The notes below the pieces were generated by a model that worked only from the letters and a program-made list of their open reading frames with translations, had not been told where the DNA came from and ran no database searches. Made by a program: the position numbers and the translations under genes. A DNA stretch of 64,000 bases from Limnoperna fortunei (Eukaryota; Mollusca; Bivalvia; Mytilida; Modiolidae): assembly GCA_944474755.1 (NCBI GenBank), contig OX104117.1, positions 40,193,222 through 40,257,221 on the forward strand. Reading direction: 5' to 3'. Shown here piece after piece: positions 1-11,820 of the stretch. Each line of letters starts with the position of its first letter. Position 1 is the first letter of the stretch.

Positions 1-1639
1 TGCCGAATGAAAATGTGAAAAGGGCATTTAGGTGTTGGATAATACCACATCACATATGGGAACAAAAGGAATATTTGTAAGAATATACAACAATAGGTGA
101 GCAAATGCACAAATACATTAATATACCACTAAAATACACCTGCTAGTAACCAATAAGAATCAAGAATTATTATATAAGTAGTAATTATATTGAATTCTTT
201 ATGTGACGCATTTTAATTTATGTCATGAATGCATTAATTTCTTTAAATATTGCTTAAGTAAAAAATGGGATTCGACAGTTATGTGGTAACGTTATTATTC
301 GTTAGTACAGTATAGTGTAAAATCACACATCGGTATGAAATTGCATAACATAAATAAACATTTTATTATATGAGCTTTCATCAAATATCAAATCAATGTA
401 GTGACCGCAAAGCCACGCGATATTATTCTGAGCCAATTAGTAAGTGTCTTTTTAATCGTTTATGCCTTTCATGTAAAATACTCAGTTTGATTCAAATCTA
501 ATCTGTAAGTAATATATAGAGTATACTTAATATTATATCATATTATAGTAAACGATTTTTATAAAAAAAAAATAAATCCATTGAGGAAAAACTAGTGATT
601 AATATCAAAGTGTGTGTGTTACTATAGGTAAAATCATTTAGTGGTAAGACAAAATGCATGTTTAATAAAACAGAGAATTGATGTCAAAAGTTAAGATGTT
701 TTATATTTAATTTAAGATGTATTGACCCTTAACTACAAACATCCCATTCGTGTCAAGCTTTCCCCACAATATATCCATGATATTTTGACCACTAATGTTT
801 TAAAGGTATAACAAGATGCTCTCAAACAAATTGGACACGTCAGTGGGTACTTTCATTTGATTGATATAAATGAGAACTTTGCATTTAGACTGACTTGAAG
901 CATCAGAAATAGACGTATTCCATAACCAGTCGAGTGAACCAGACGATATATCGTGCCCGTATCTATCATCTTTTCAATCTTGTATTTTTATATTCAATTC
1001 CTAAAATGAATTGGTCTTTTGGTTCATCGGAGAGTATAGCATATAATATGTTGTTATGAATGACAATGTCTGTTCGATCATATCCTGATATTAGAAAATT
1101 CAATAGCACAGTAATTTGATTGGCATCAATCGTTTCCGCCAGTTAAGGTTAATGTATTCAAATAGGAACATTTCAATAAGATTTCTTATAGTACACATAA
1201 AGTTTGATGTTGCCTATATAAGGACGGTCGCCATCAATTGAAAGCCTTTTGTTAAAAGTGCACCTATGAAAGCAGTTATACCTATACCCTGCTAATTCAA
1301 AAGCATGGAAATCAGTCTGTTAAATATAATGCATAGCTTGTGTTTTTCTATCCTTTTGATCGTGAATCAATAAAATCATTTGAACAGAATTATAATTGGC
1401 TAGATTATTGTCGTAATATAAAAAAGCAAATTGATTTATCTACCTATATATTTTTTTTCATTATATACAAAAAAGAAATTATTATGGTTTATAAAATAGA
1501 CATTTCTTATAATGTAGATTGCAATTGGCATTCATTCATTGCTTAATTATAGGGCAGGTGTAATACTTTCTTTAGATGTTAACTATATGTCCAAATTAAA
1601 AAAGTATATATTTCTCCCAAAGACAAATCAATGCAGAAA
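1..1639. other. AT-rich stretch without recognisable gene
   Basis: Reads as AT-rich unique DNA. The short open frames here lack codon bias, domains or splice context. I see no repeat shared with the rest of the window. Confidence 0.6.
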
Positions 1640-2040
1640 ACTAAGCAAACCTAGCTTTTGACAAAACAAAATGAAAAATAGCAAGGAAACTGACTGAACA
1701 GTCGAAAATCAGGGGTAATTATACATCTGGATATAGACAAACATTCAACGCAAAACAAACACCAAAAATACAAAAAACAGGAACCGAGTAACCCTAACCC
1801 AATAAAATCCCTGGGTGCACTCAGGTGCTCCGCACAAGCAGTGCCTGATTCTAATAAGACATCAATCAAGTTACTCATTGTCATGTGTTGGAAAGTCAAA
1901 TCCATGAATATAAAAGACTCCCTATGACTAAGCGAAATGTTCTGATCGTATTTTAGAGATGGATTTCCATTACGATCAATTAAGTCATGGTGACGATCAT
2001 CAAACTTCTGAAGAGATAACATTACCTGGTACAAGAAACC
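1640..2040 (-). repeat. Dispersed repeat family R1, copy 1
   Basis: Minus-strand copy of a repeat found at least five times in the window (also near 18984, 23205, 53205 and 61325). The shared core on this strand reads 'gtgcactcaggtgctccg' followed by 'caagcagtgcctg'. It is preceded by an A-rich tract with 'caaaacaaacaccaaaaa', which on the other strand is the T/G-rich part of the family. The copies are diverged. The apparent 127-residue open frame at 1651-2034 is only this repeat read through. The class of element is unknown. Confidence 0.7.
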
Positions 2041-2668
2041 CTTGTTGATTAGTAAACGGTGTTGGATCGGAATACCAAATCGCAGGATCTAGCATAATTA
2101 TAATAATAACTCCTTTTTAATGTTCATATTTTCAACTTACTGTCTTTTTAGTTGTAAAGAAACTCTGTGTTGTCTGGACTACGAGTATTCGCAAACAAAC
2201 TGGTTATTAGCAACTTCACTTGATGTTGACATCAATATGAAACGTTAATTTCACGGGTATGGAATTTACCTATTATACATATTAGCTACATTTTTTAAAG
2301 ACAAATTTGAATACTTATTTTTATATAAAAATGAATATTTTGCAGCTCCAAGTATCGCTTTACAATTATTAATATGCGGGTTTTTTTGGATGCCTTTCAG
2401 TTTAAATACATTGTTTGTAGATCATAACACAGGACTTCATCGCCATCGATACATATTTAGTGTTATTTATGTTGTCATGATAATAAACAATAACCTGCGT
2501 AGGGAAGGAGGTTATCTCCTTGTTAGGAATGGTAATGTCTACTATCAGTTGTTTACAACAAATGTCTAGTTCAGCATGAATCTTCATTATGAATACGTCA
2601 ACGACCGCACTTAGATAATTTCATCTTGGAATGTAAATCTACAGTACTGTATTAGGCCAATTTACTTA
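2041..2668. other. No gene or recognisable repeat
   Basis: AT-rich spacer between repeat R1 and the tandem duplication. Nothing recognised. Confidence 0.5.
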
Positions 2669-3860
2669 TTAACTTGTCCATCATCAACAAGACAGTGACA
2701 TGGTAAACACTATTTTACATGAAATTGTTCAGACATTAATGCAATCAACTGCAGTTGACAAGTTGTAGATTTAAAAAAAATAATGCAGTTATCATGGAAC
2801 ATGGGGGTTGATTGACACTTTATAGCATGTTAAATGACTTGTATCATATATGATACAGTGTATAATTTTTTCCTTTAGGGTATAAATATTTTGACTTGTA
2901 TTACATTTGATTAGTTTATAATTTATTCCTTTTGGGTATTTATGTTTTGTCTAAGTTAAGCCTTCTCTTTCTGTACTTGATAAGCTTCTTCTTCAAAGCT
3001 CACTATATTATTCCATAAAATGTTCAGATCACTGTGTATATTAATTTTTCCCGTGTACCAAAATAATCGTAATATCTAATACATATCAAACTTATTGAAT
3101 AAAAACGTCACATGAAAGCCTGATCTATGCAACTGACAGTCAATAGAATCTGTATGCAGTAAACTTAGCGTTAGTCTTTTATTTAGTACCTGATAAAGAC
3201 TTCAGTAAGGATTCATGTACACAGTAGTATGGTAAGATGCAATGTAACAGGTTTTTTTTAATTACCTAATTTCAGTAAAATCAAATTGGGACTATAGCAT
3301 GTGTGAAGTTTACTGACCCAAATTAGTTAAGGTCCCTTTACATACTGTATTAAATAAATTAGAATGAATATTTTGCGTCTTGGCACTCCGTTGTAAACGT
3401 ACTTATTCTCGGAATAGGACTTTTTAGGACCAAAGTATAAGCAGCTCGTTTAGACGCCACAATTTATTGGCGATTTTTTTACTATTAAATCAATGCAACT
3501 GTTGTGCAACTCAACAAAATATTTTTTTAAAATTAGATTGGAAAGAAAAAAACGAACTTATATTTATTTTCTCCTGTTGAAAACAATAGGGAAATTTATT
3601 CATTAATTTCGACTTGGACCATACTAGAAGGGTTCCCAGTGCTCGACCCACAGAGCAGCTCAGCGCGTTCCCGGTCGGCCGATAGGGGAGATCCGATTGG
3701 GGGTTGTCAAGTTATAATACGGAAATTCTGGCCGTGGATCGTAGTTGACAACGTGCTTGGAGAGTGGCACGCTCGTTGCACGATAAATACCCCTTGGGTA
3801 GATTTATGTATGCTCATTGTAGCTGCTACAAAAGGTTAAATTGTTTGCCTTACCCAATAC
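2669..3860. repeat. 1,192-bp tandem duplication, unit 1
   Basis: This unit is repeated immediately downstream with an offset of exactly 1,192 bases at both its start ('ttaacttgtccatcatc') and its end ('gccttacccaatac'). Comparing the two units by eye I find only three differences: one extra G in a G run near 2808/4000, one lost G before a T run near 3251/4443, and one T/A change near 3522/4714. The unit carries at its right end a copy of dispersed repeat R2. No coding function is visible; the identical 66-residue open frames at 3639 and 4831 lie within R2. Confidence 0.95.
3628..3845 (+). repeat. Dispersed repeat family R2, copy 1
   Basis: GC-richer ~215-bp block with landmarks 'gttcccagtgctcgaccca', 'aacgtgcttggagagt' and the ending 'gtagctgctacaaaagg'. 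Related blocks lie near 4820, 11428 and 48655, all on the same strand. Its size and compact conserved blocks resemble a SINE or another short non-autonomous element, but I see no clear A and B boxes, so the class is open. Confidence 0.7.
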
Positions 3861-5052
3861 TTAACTTGTCCATCATCAACAAGACAGTGACATGGTAAAC
3901 ACTATTTTACATGAAATTGTTCAGACATTAATGCAATCAACTGCAGTTGACAAGTTGTAGATTTAAAAAAAATAATGCAGTTATCATGGAACATGGGGGG
4001 TTGATTGACACTTTATAGCATGTTAAATGACTTGTATCATATATGATACAGTGTATAATTTTTTCCTTTAGGGTATAAATATTTTGACTTGTATTACATT
4101 TGATTAGTTTATAATTTATTCCTTTTGGGTATTTATGTTTTGTCTAAGTTAAGCCTTCTCTTTCTGTACTTGATAAGCTTCTTCTTCAAAGCTCACTATA
4201 TTATTCCATAAAATGTTCAGATCACTGTGTATATTAATTTTTCCCGTGTACCAAAATAATCGTAATATCTAATACATATCAAACTTATTGAATAAAAACG
4301 TCACATGAAAGCCTGATCTATGCAACTGACAGTCAATAGAATCTGTATGCAGTAAACTTAGCGTTAGTCTTTTATTTAGTACCTGATAAAGACTTCAGTA
4401 AGGATTCATGTACACAGTAGTATGGTAAGATGCAATGTAACAGTTTTTTTTAATTACCTAATTTCAGTAAAATCAAATTGGGACTATAGCATGTGTGAAG
4501 TTTACTGACCCAAATTAGTTAAGGTCCCTTTACATACTGTATTAAATAAATTAGAATGAATATTTTGCGTCTTGGCACTCCGTTGTAAACGTACTTATTC
4601 TCGGAATAGGACTTTTTAGGACCAAAGTATAAGCAGCTCGTTTAGACGCCACAATTTATTGGCGATTTTTTTACTATTAAATCAATGCAACTGTTGTGCA
4701 ACTCAACAAAATATTTTTTAAAAATTAGATTGGAAAGAAAAAAACGAACTTATATTTATTTTCTCCTGTTGAAAACAATAGGGAAATTTATTCATTAATT
4801 TCGACTTGGACCATACTAGAAGGGTTCCCAGTGCTCGACCCACAGAGCAGCTCAGCGCGTTCCCGGTCGGCCGATAGGGGAGATCCGATTGGGGGTTGTC
4901 AAGTTATAATACGGAAATTCTGGCCGTGGATCGTAGTTGACAACGTGCTTGGAGAGTGGCACGCTCGTTGCACGATAAATACCCCTTGGGTAGATTTATG
5001 TATGCTCATTGTAGCTGCTACAAAAGGTTAAATTGTTTGCCTTACCCAATAC
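3861..5052. repeat. 1,192-bp tandem duplication, unit 2
   Basis: Second, directly adjacent copy of the unit that begins at 2669, with only three single-base differences. Such identity points to a recent duplication or to an assembly artefact in which two alleles were joined in series. Confidence 0.95.
4820..5037 (+). repeat. Dispersed repeat family R2, copy 2
   Basis: Duplicate of the R2 block at 3628, carried along in the 1,192-bp tandem duplication, so it is not an independent insertion. Confidence 0.75.
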
Positions 5053-5257
5053 TCCAAACTTTCCAGTTACAGTCAAACATCCAAACAATCAATCATTAAT
5101 TTGGACTATACAACACGCGATGTTAAAGTAAGGAACCGTTTCTGGAAATATAAAACAAAAATCGGTTAGCCCAATTTCGTCGTTAAAGAATAACCAAGCA
5201 ATACTAATCGTACTCAAGATGGGGATGTGTGGTGGGTTTTACAACAAAAATAATCGT

Positions 5258-5510
5258 TGCACAGCTGTTAAATGCTATAAAATAATTATCAAGTTCAATT
5301 TTCAGCACAATCAAATTTGTAGTTTTTTTCAATTTGGGCCAATTACAATTGATTGGGAAACAGTTGGCAGTTTCGAAATGATAATTTAAAAACGCGTCCA
5401 CAGATTTTGTTTGAAATTTGCACAGCTTTTAAGTACTATAAAATGAAGATCAAGTTGAATTTTCAGCACAATCCAATGTAGTTTTTGTGTTGGGCCAATT
5501 TAAAATATTT
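5258..5510. repeat. Diverged ~153-bp tandem pair
   Basis: 'gcacagctgttaaatgctat' at 5258 and 'gcacagcttttaagtactat' at 5412 begin two related copies. Both continue through 'ttcagcacaat', 'gtagttttt' and 'gggccaatt'. The copies differ at many positions, so this is an old duplication. The following sequence to about 5640 may belong to the same repeat. Confidence 0.6.
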
Positions 5511-6534
5511 GTATAGGTCCAAGGTAAAAATTGTCTTCTGAGATGTACGCAGAAGTCGTTGTCTTCAAATAGAAAATCCTCCTACGGATGGTTAAGTACA
5601 AAGCCAACTTACACCGAGGTCATTTATCTTCAATCATAAGTCTCGACAAGACGAATGTAGCGCAATATGCTCTTGACCGATCCATAGTGGCATGGTCGTT
5701 AAAATTTGTCCGTACGTGGGCGGTTGTGTGTCCAATTTAACATATTTTGCCTCGTCAATCATAATATCCTTGATACTTTTTATGATGACTCCGATAGTAA
5801 AAATGATTTGCTAATGCTATTTTTATCTTGAACATAGATGATATATTGCTATACAGTCGTTTAATTTTGACCAATCAATAATTAAACAACAAAACCATAC
5901 TGTCTTATTCGTTTTTTTATAGAATAAAGGCAACAAAAATCGAATTATAAATATATATATGTATTGTGCATCAACTTGTCATTTTTGGAAAAATTCTCAA
6001 AAATTTAATGGCGAGTCTGGCTCGCCATAATCTTTCACAGAACATAAAGGTTTGACAGCGATATAAGTGCTTAGTGAGACGTTATGTTATCTATTATTCA
6101 GTCGCTGACCGTTTTAAGATAATGTAGACAAATACAATATATCACTAGAGAACAATTTCATACCGTCACTATACTATATTTCTGTTAGAAACATGTAACC
6201 AAATTATTTTTGAAAAGTCTCTAAGGTGATTATTTGTAACAAATGAATTGGACGTATTTTTACTACCCAATCATGACTTAAGATATGACGCACGTATTTA
6301 AAATAATCACACACAGATACTTAGCAATACATCTCTGATTTTTTTATTTTATGGCCTAATGTTTTTTTCGGTTTATCACGCGATTGTTATTAATCATTTT
6401 GTTTCCCCGGAATAAGGGAAAATGAGATGATAGAAAGTAGAGATGGCGAAATAGGAAGTCAAATGAAGAACTGTAATGACAGAAGTTCAGAAGACATGAA
6501 GCCAGAGTCACTGTCATTGGGTCTTGTTTGTCTT
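5511..6534. other. Spacer without gene
   Basis: AT-rich. Contains a small hairpin near 6009-6026 ('tggcgagtctggctcgcca'). No coding sequence or known repeat recognised. Confidence 0.5.
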
Positions 6535-6667
6535 AATATTATAGGATTAAACACCGTTTTCTATGGAACGCCACAGCTGCCTTATGATACACAAACATAT
6601 ATCATTAAGGCAACAAGCATACTATTTAGCTATTATTCTACACCATTAAGACATTTAGTTATCCTAT

Positions 6668-7098
6668 ATTGACGCTAATTCACATCAATAAGCAACATTT
6701 TTAAACTATAAAGACGTTGAAATACACCATAACGATAATCTTTTACACTATTTAACTATTATGCTATAACATAAAGATACTTCATTATATCATGATGATC
6801 ATTTACTATACCACGAAGACACTTAACTATACTATGACGTCATCTTATTATACCATAAAGACACTTTACTATATCATTAAGACATCTTAATATACTTTGA
6901 CGATGCATGAGTATATCATGAAGACATCTTAGTATACCATGACGGTACTATACTATGACGTCATCTTATTATACCATAAAGACACTTTATTATATCATTA
7001 AGACATTAAGACATCTTAATATACCATGACGATGCATGAGTATATCATGAAGACATCTTAATATACCATGACGATGCATGAGTATATCATGACATTTA
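6668..7098 (+). repeat. Minisatellite in left inverted end
   Basis: Tandem, diverged monomers of about 17-20 bases of the form 'tatataccatgaagacatct', with higher-order blocks such as 'accatgacgatgcatgagt' that recur at 6902, 7022 and 7064. Repeated 'atgacgtcat' motifs occur near 6834 and 6954. Confidence 0.8.
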
Positions 7099-7169
7099 AC
7101 ACATTTACAATAAATGGTAATAACCCAAATAAAAAATCAAAATTAAAGCTCATTTTGATATGATGTTTC

Positions 7170-8045
7170 TATCCACTAAAGGATGCCCTTCCAGAAAAAG
7201 GGCTAAAATGGGTGTATTGACAAAACTTCTGTAGAATGTTTATTTTTCATCCGATTTTGATCATTCGTTTTTTTATTGTATTCTTCAGTAAATTCTGTCA
7301 ACTAAATGTGCAACTGTTTTTATGTATCTTGCACCATTACATTGCTAAGGGGGGTCAAAATTAAACCTTGCCCAAAAAATCAACTTTTTTATTTGTGATC
7401 CTATTTTCAAAATCTTTTTTTCATTGGAATCCTTGTGAAAATCCCTTCTTGCATATTACAATCAGATTTGCAATATCTCTTATCGTTTTCAAGAAATTAG
7501 GGTTCAAAAGGGCCAAAAACGCCAATTATAAGAGTTTGTCTGGACAAATGGTTTTAACAAGAACTTTAGTTGTCGTGGGCCGGCCAATTGTTATACAGTT
7601 TTAATACAATGTTATTAACCACTAAAGGAAGCTTCCTCTTGCATTTGGGGATTGTGGCCACTACCGTTTCAGAGAAAAAAGGGGCCAAAACGGGAAAAAT
7701 GGATGTTTAAACAAAACTTGTAGAACGTTTATTTTTCATCTGATTTTGATTCTTTTTTTTTAATTGTATTCTTTAATCAATTCTGTCAACTAAATGGGTC
7801 AATGGTTTTTATGTATCTTTCACTGTTACTATGCTACAGGGGGTCAAAATCCGGCCACGCCCCAAAAAATCAACTTTTTTATTTGTCGTCTGATTTTCTA
7901 AATCTTTTTTTCATTGGAATCCTTTTTGAAAATTCTTGCCAGCATTTTTCAATCAGATTTGCAATATCTCTTACTGTTTTTGTGATATTATGGGTCAAAG
8001 GGGCCAAAAACGCCAATTATAAATGTTTTCCTTAAATGTTGGGCT
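7170..8045. repeat. Diverged ~490-bp tandem repeat
   Basis: Two copies in series. 'gtttatttttcatc', 'aattctgtcaactaaatg', 'aaaaaatcaacttttttatt' and 'gccaaaaacgccaattata' all occur near 7235-7529 and again about 490 bases later. A third partial copy is suggested by 'cttttttatttcttgtctga' near 8268. Short frames such as those at 7368 and 7802 are the same repeat read in corresponding frames and are not genes. Confidence 0.75.
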
Positions 8046-8769
8046 GCATGTGTCCACAGCATTTGACAATCCATTTTGGGCCTCCAACATACAGGGTTCA
8101 ACATGGATGATGTGATTGGTTTTGGGTCAATATATTCCTTGTCATGTTTTTAATATTTTTTGCAAGGTAATTTGTGACACATATTGGTTACTAAACAGAC
8201 AAAGAATTTTTTTCCCTGAGCCCTTTTTTTCTGTTAGGAAACTAATGGCCAAAGGGGGTAAACTGATCTTTTTTATTTCTTGTCTGATTTCAATTTTTTC
8301 AAGTCTAGTGAAAAATCATGGAAGAATCTTTAACAGATCCCCCTTTTTTATACGAATATTGTATTATGTTATGGAGTAGCTTTTTATTGAACTTTTGTGT
8401 TTCATTGTTAAAAGTTTTTGTAACAGTTTTCTAAGCAACTTCTTCTTGTAGACTTTTGAAACTTTATATGTGACACATTTTTAGGTCCAAAAGTACCAAT
8501 TTTAGGTTTCATCAGATGACTAATTCCTGTTAACTGACTTAGTCATTCAAAATTTGTGGAAGGCAAGACGTGTTTTTCTCACAACAGCATGTTTGGCCTG
8601 CAGTAAGGCTCCATCAACTATGATTTCTGGTCCTTTTTTGAGTTCATTGTTGGCGGAGGTAAATACATGTATGTCACATTTTTAGTGTTCACACTTGTTA
8701 AACATGTGTTGACTTGATTTCATTTTTAGCACATTTATGATCTATTTCGTAAATGCAAGGGCTGTTGTA

Positions 8770-9150
8770 CATCTAAATATTATTGGGCCCTGTATCGAAG
8801 ATACGGACACCCTATAGTTTTCACTTTGTCAGTCCATCTGTCTGTCCATCCATCAACAATTTCTTGTGAACAGTAAAACTTAAAAACTATTAACAATATA
8901 GTTCTGAGATTTTGCACAGTTGCTATGCAGCTTGTCATGTGAATATTAAAATTTCATGCAAATTGGTGAAATTTTTGTTTGTTTTTGGGGAACAACTTAA
9001 AATTTGTATAGAAATTAAATTTTGAGAATTGGACTTTGTGAACACTAATCTTATTAACTTTGACAATACAGTTCTAAAATTTTGATGGCGTGCTTATTTA
9101 AATTTTATGTAATTCCGTTAAATATTTTTAAAACACTTAAGATTTTTTTT
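8770..9150 (+). repeat. Dispersed repeat with 'gtccatctgtctgtccatcc'
   Basis: Starts with a small palindrome around 'gtatcgaagatac' and a (GTCY)n tract, then continues with 'ttcttgtgaacagtaaaact'. I recognise this arrangement as a common dispersed repeat type in molluscs. A second partial block near 9055-9140 repeats parts of it ('acaatacagttctaaaattt' after 'acaatatagttctgagattt'). Confidence 0.5.
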
Positions 9151-9189
9151 TGCTGAGTAGGCCCTTTCTTGCTTTGTCAGTATTCTAGT

Positions 9190-9345
9190 TTTTGTCTCGC
9201 CTGCGAAGCGGAGTGACACATAGGTGTTACTTTACCGGTGGCGACGGAGGCGGCGTTAACTCCGGCTTCAACACTTTTGTGTTGAAAAACATATCAAAGC
9301 TATAAATTTTTTTCGTTTAAATTTCAAAATTGTCAAAACCCTAAG
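9190..9345 (+). repeat. GC-richer dispersed repeat block
   Basis: 'tttgtctcgcctgcgaagc' followed by 'ggtggcgacggaggcggcg' stands out in base composition from its surroundings. The 'gtctcgcctgcgaag' start is a common repeat in bivalve genomes. Only one copy is seen in this window. Confidence 0.4.
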
Positions 9346-9689
9346 GTTCTTCCTACACAGACATAGGTTGATCTTGGTCATAATTTGGTTTCCAGTTCGG
9401 CATATTTGGTTTTATTTTTGTCTGCTCTTCATATTCATATAGTGTTTGGCATCTTCAATCTTTCGGTAGAGCGCCTCTGATGAGTTTTGAATAGACTTTT
9501 AAAACGCTGTTTAGAACTTTAGTCAGTACTACTAAAAACCGACATCGTAGCACTACAAAATACCGTGTTGTAATATTTGTTTGTTTGTTAGTACGCAGAA
9601 ACTGCTCACTATTATATTGACATGTGAATTTATTATGGAAGCGTGTCTTTCTGACAGAGAAGTGTGACATCATAGAAAAGTAAAATGCT

Positions 9690-10080
9690 ATAATGGTACT
9701 TATATATGGCTTAGTGATATATTAAAATGTCTTTCTAGTACAACATGTGATCTCCTTAATGTAGTAAGATGTCTGTAATATATTAAAAAGTCGTCATGGT
9801 ATAGTTAGATGCCTTCATGATATAATAAAGTACCGTCATGATATACTAAGATGTCTTCATGATATACTCAAGCATCGTCATGGTATATTAAGATGTCTTA
9901 ATGATATAGTAAAGTGTCTTTATGGTATAATAAGATGACGTCATAGTATTGTTAAGTGTCTTCGTGGTAAAGTAAATGATCATCGTGATATAATGAAGTA
10001 TCTTTATGTTATAGCATAATAGTTAAATAGTGTAAAAGATTATCGTTATGGTGTATTTCAACGTCTTTATAGTTTAAAAA
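9690..10080 (-). repeat. Minisatellite in right inverted end
   Basis: Reverse-complement counterpart of the minisatellite near 6668-7098, with the same ~18-base monomers ('agatgtcttcatgatatact', 'gcatcgtcatggtatatt'). Monomer number and order differ somewhat between the two ends, as expected from slippage after the inverted ends diverged. Confidence 0.8.
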
Positions 10081-10217
10081 TGTTGCTTATTGATGTGAAT
10101 TAGCGTCAATATAGGATAACTAAATGTCTTAATGGTGTAGAATAATAGCTAAATAGTATGCTTGTTGCCTTAATGATATATGTTTGTGTATCATAAGGCA
10201 GCTGTGGCGTTCCATAG

Positions 10218-10347
10218 TTTTCAATGGATTTATCGGTATATCAACAAGACCAACTCACTCACAAACAAATAAAAGTCCGAAGGACTTTTATGATATGTTA
10301 GTGAGTGAGTTGGTCTTGTTGATCGATACCGATAAATCCATTGAAAA
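10218..10347. mobile_element. 130-bp foldback element inside right inverted end
   Basis: Near-perfect hairpin. The left arm starts 'ttttcaatggatttatcgg' and continues to 'accaactcactcac'; the right arm is its complement, with only a small bulge near 'ggtatatc' against 'gatcgatacc'. The tip contains a second palindrome around 'aaaagtccgaaggactttt'. The homologous left end of the larger element (6555-6570) lacks this insert, so its boundaries are visible by comparison: 'ccatag' before and 'cggtgtttaatcc' after. Confidence 0.85.
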
Positions 10348-10959
10348 CGGTGTTTAATCCTTATAATTCTTTAAAATCGCATTAAGAAATTAATTTATCT
10401 AACGTGTTTCTCAACTTCATATTTCTTGTGTATTTGGTAGCGGGATTGACTGAACGTATGAATATTTTGTTTATTTTTAAACGTACGATTATTTCCATAA
10501 ACCATTTTCTGATTTTAATAAGCACAATTTTTAGTTTTACATCAATCTGTAACCTTATTTTCTGTATGGAACATAAGGAAAGTTTTAAATTTAACAAATC
10601 ATTATTGATAATTCATCAAACAAATAATTTGTAAGTTGATCGCTACTTTCGATATTTAAAACCGCCATCTTTGTTTACATTGGTTACGCTAAAAATAGTT
10701 CGGTCAACGTCGTTTATCCTAAAATAAATGGAGTCAACTTCATTTATCAAAAAATATATTTCGTTCAAAACCTCAACCGGACGTAATCTAGACCAATCAA
10801 ATAAACGTATTTCTAAATATGCAAATCATATTAGAATTATTTGTGAATAAGTGTCAGATTATAACACTTTCTTTTATGATATATATAAGTGAAGAAATAC
10901 CAAAGCGGCTAAACACTAATACGAAACAACAGCAAACAGAGCAAAACTACACATAAACA

Positions 10960-11060
10960 AAAACAAGCGACAAACGAAATCTCAAGCAAATGATAGTGAA
11001 CTCAAATGCTTCAAAAGAATAAGTAGTTCCTGCCGGTTGCAACACGCACGTCTTGTTGAT
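10960..11060 (-). repeat. R1-related repeat fragment
   Basis: 'aataagtagttcctgcc' followed by 'acacgcacgtc' matches the block at 60295-60345 ('aataagtagttcctgcctgt', then 'acacacccgtcgtg'). It also corresponds to the 'gcagtgcctg' part of repeat R1. The rest of 10369-11427 holds nothing I can name. Confidence 0.5.
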
Positions 11061-11427
11061 AGTCAATCTAGGATAAGTAAAGTCCGGAAAAAAAAGAACT
11101 ACACAGACTCTATGAAAAACGTACATCTGTACTCATTTCCAGATGTGAATCCAAATATGAAGTGGACCAATAAGTGTTTGTTGTATCCTTAATCTGAAGT
11201 TCTTTTGGATAAATGAGATGTAGAAAGTCACCAAATCGAGAAAAACTAGTCTAGTATGTGTCCTTTCTTATCTAAAGGTATTTGAAAGAAGTCCGCTTCT
11301 AATGAATATGATGTCAATCAGAAAGACAAGCATCTAGAAAATCGGAATATCAATTGCAAAGTCCGGCGTAACATATACTTTGTTAAATGTAAAACACCAT
11401 ACACCGGATCTACTAGCTGTAAGCATA

Positions 11428-11668
11428 CCGTGAGGGTTCACAGTGCTCAACCCATAGAGCTGCCCAACCGGTCCCCAGGTAGTGGATAGGAGATGCAATC
11501 TCGTAAGGGGCTATAAGGTCATAATACGGAAAGTCTGATCGCGGACCACAGTGAATAACGTGTTTGGGGTGCCAATTTTATTGCACAAAAAGTCCCCTTT
11601 TTAAACTAGGCCGGTTGTAGCCGCTACAAAAGGCTAAATTTTACCTACCTATACCACATACTTTTCCA
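11428..11668 (+). repeat. Dispersed repeat family R2, copy 3
   Basis: Diverged relative of the block at 3628: 'gttcacagtgctcaaccca', 'ataatacggaaagtctgatc', 'aacgtgtttggggtgcca' and the ending 'gtagccgctacaaaagg'. Confidence 0.7.
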
Positions 11669-11699
11669 GTGGCATTCAATATTTTGTCCCTTTGGTCTG

Positions 11700-11820
11700 T
11701 ATTTCCAGAATTGATTGATTGTTTGGAAACTCCTCGCCTGAAAATAGCTGAAATACTGCTCAGTCACTGGACGTAAAGCAAACATCCAATCAATCAATCA
11801 ATCAATTAGGAGCTACACAA
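11700..11820 (-). repeat. Repeat R3 with (CAAT)n tail
   Basis: 'cctgaaaatagctgaaatactg', 'cactggacgtaaagcaaaca', then 'tccaatcaatcaatcaatca'. Related blocks occur near 43620-43695 (same strand) and 46820-46925 (opposite strand, with a longer GATT run). A short body ending in a simple tetranucleotide tail suggests a SINE-like or other short retroposed unit. Confidence 0.55.

Larger units (their letters stand above)
6535..10368. mobile_element. Composite element with ~550-bp inverted ends
   Basis: The left end (about 6535-7098) reappears reverse-complemented at the right end (about 9770-10368). Outermost shared landmarks are 'ggattaaacaccgttttc' at 6543 and its complement ending at 10360; further in are the complements of 'ggaacgccacagctgcctta' and 'attgacgctaattcacatca'. 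The inner parts of both ends consist of ~18-bp minisatellites. The interior holds diverged tandem repeats and other dispersed repeats but no transposase that I can recognise. This is the architecture of a non-autonomous foldback-type DNA transposon. The exact termini and any target duplication are not certain. Confidence 0.75.

Noticed and set aside
3639..3839. 66-residue open frame repeated identically at 4831-5031
   Set aside because: Both lie in the duplicated repeat R2; the identity comes from the tandem duplication, and other R2 copies do not keep the frame.
6668..10080. CRISPR-like array suggested by regularly spaced short repeats
   Set aside because: Monomers are contiguous and diverged with no unique spacers, and the sequence is eukaryotic.
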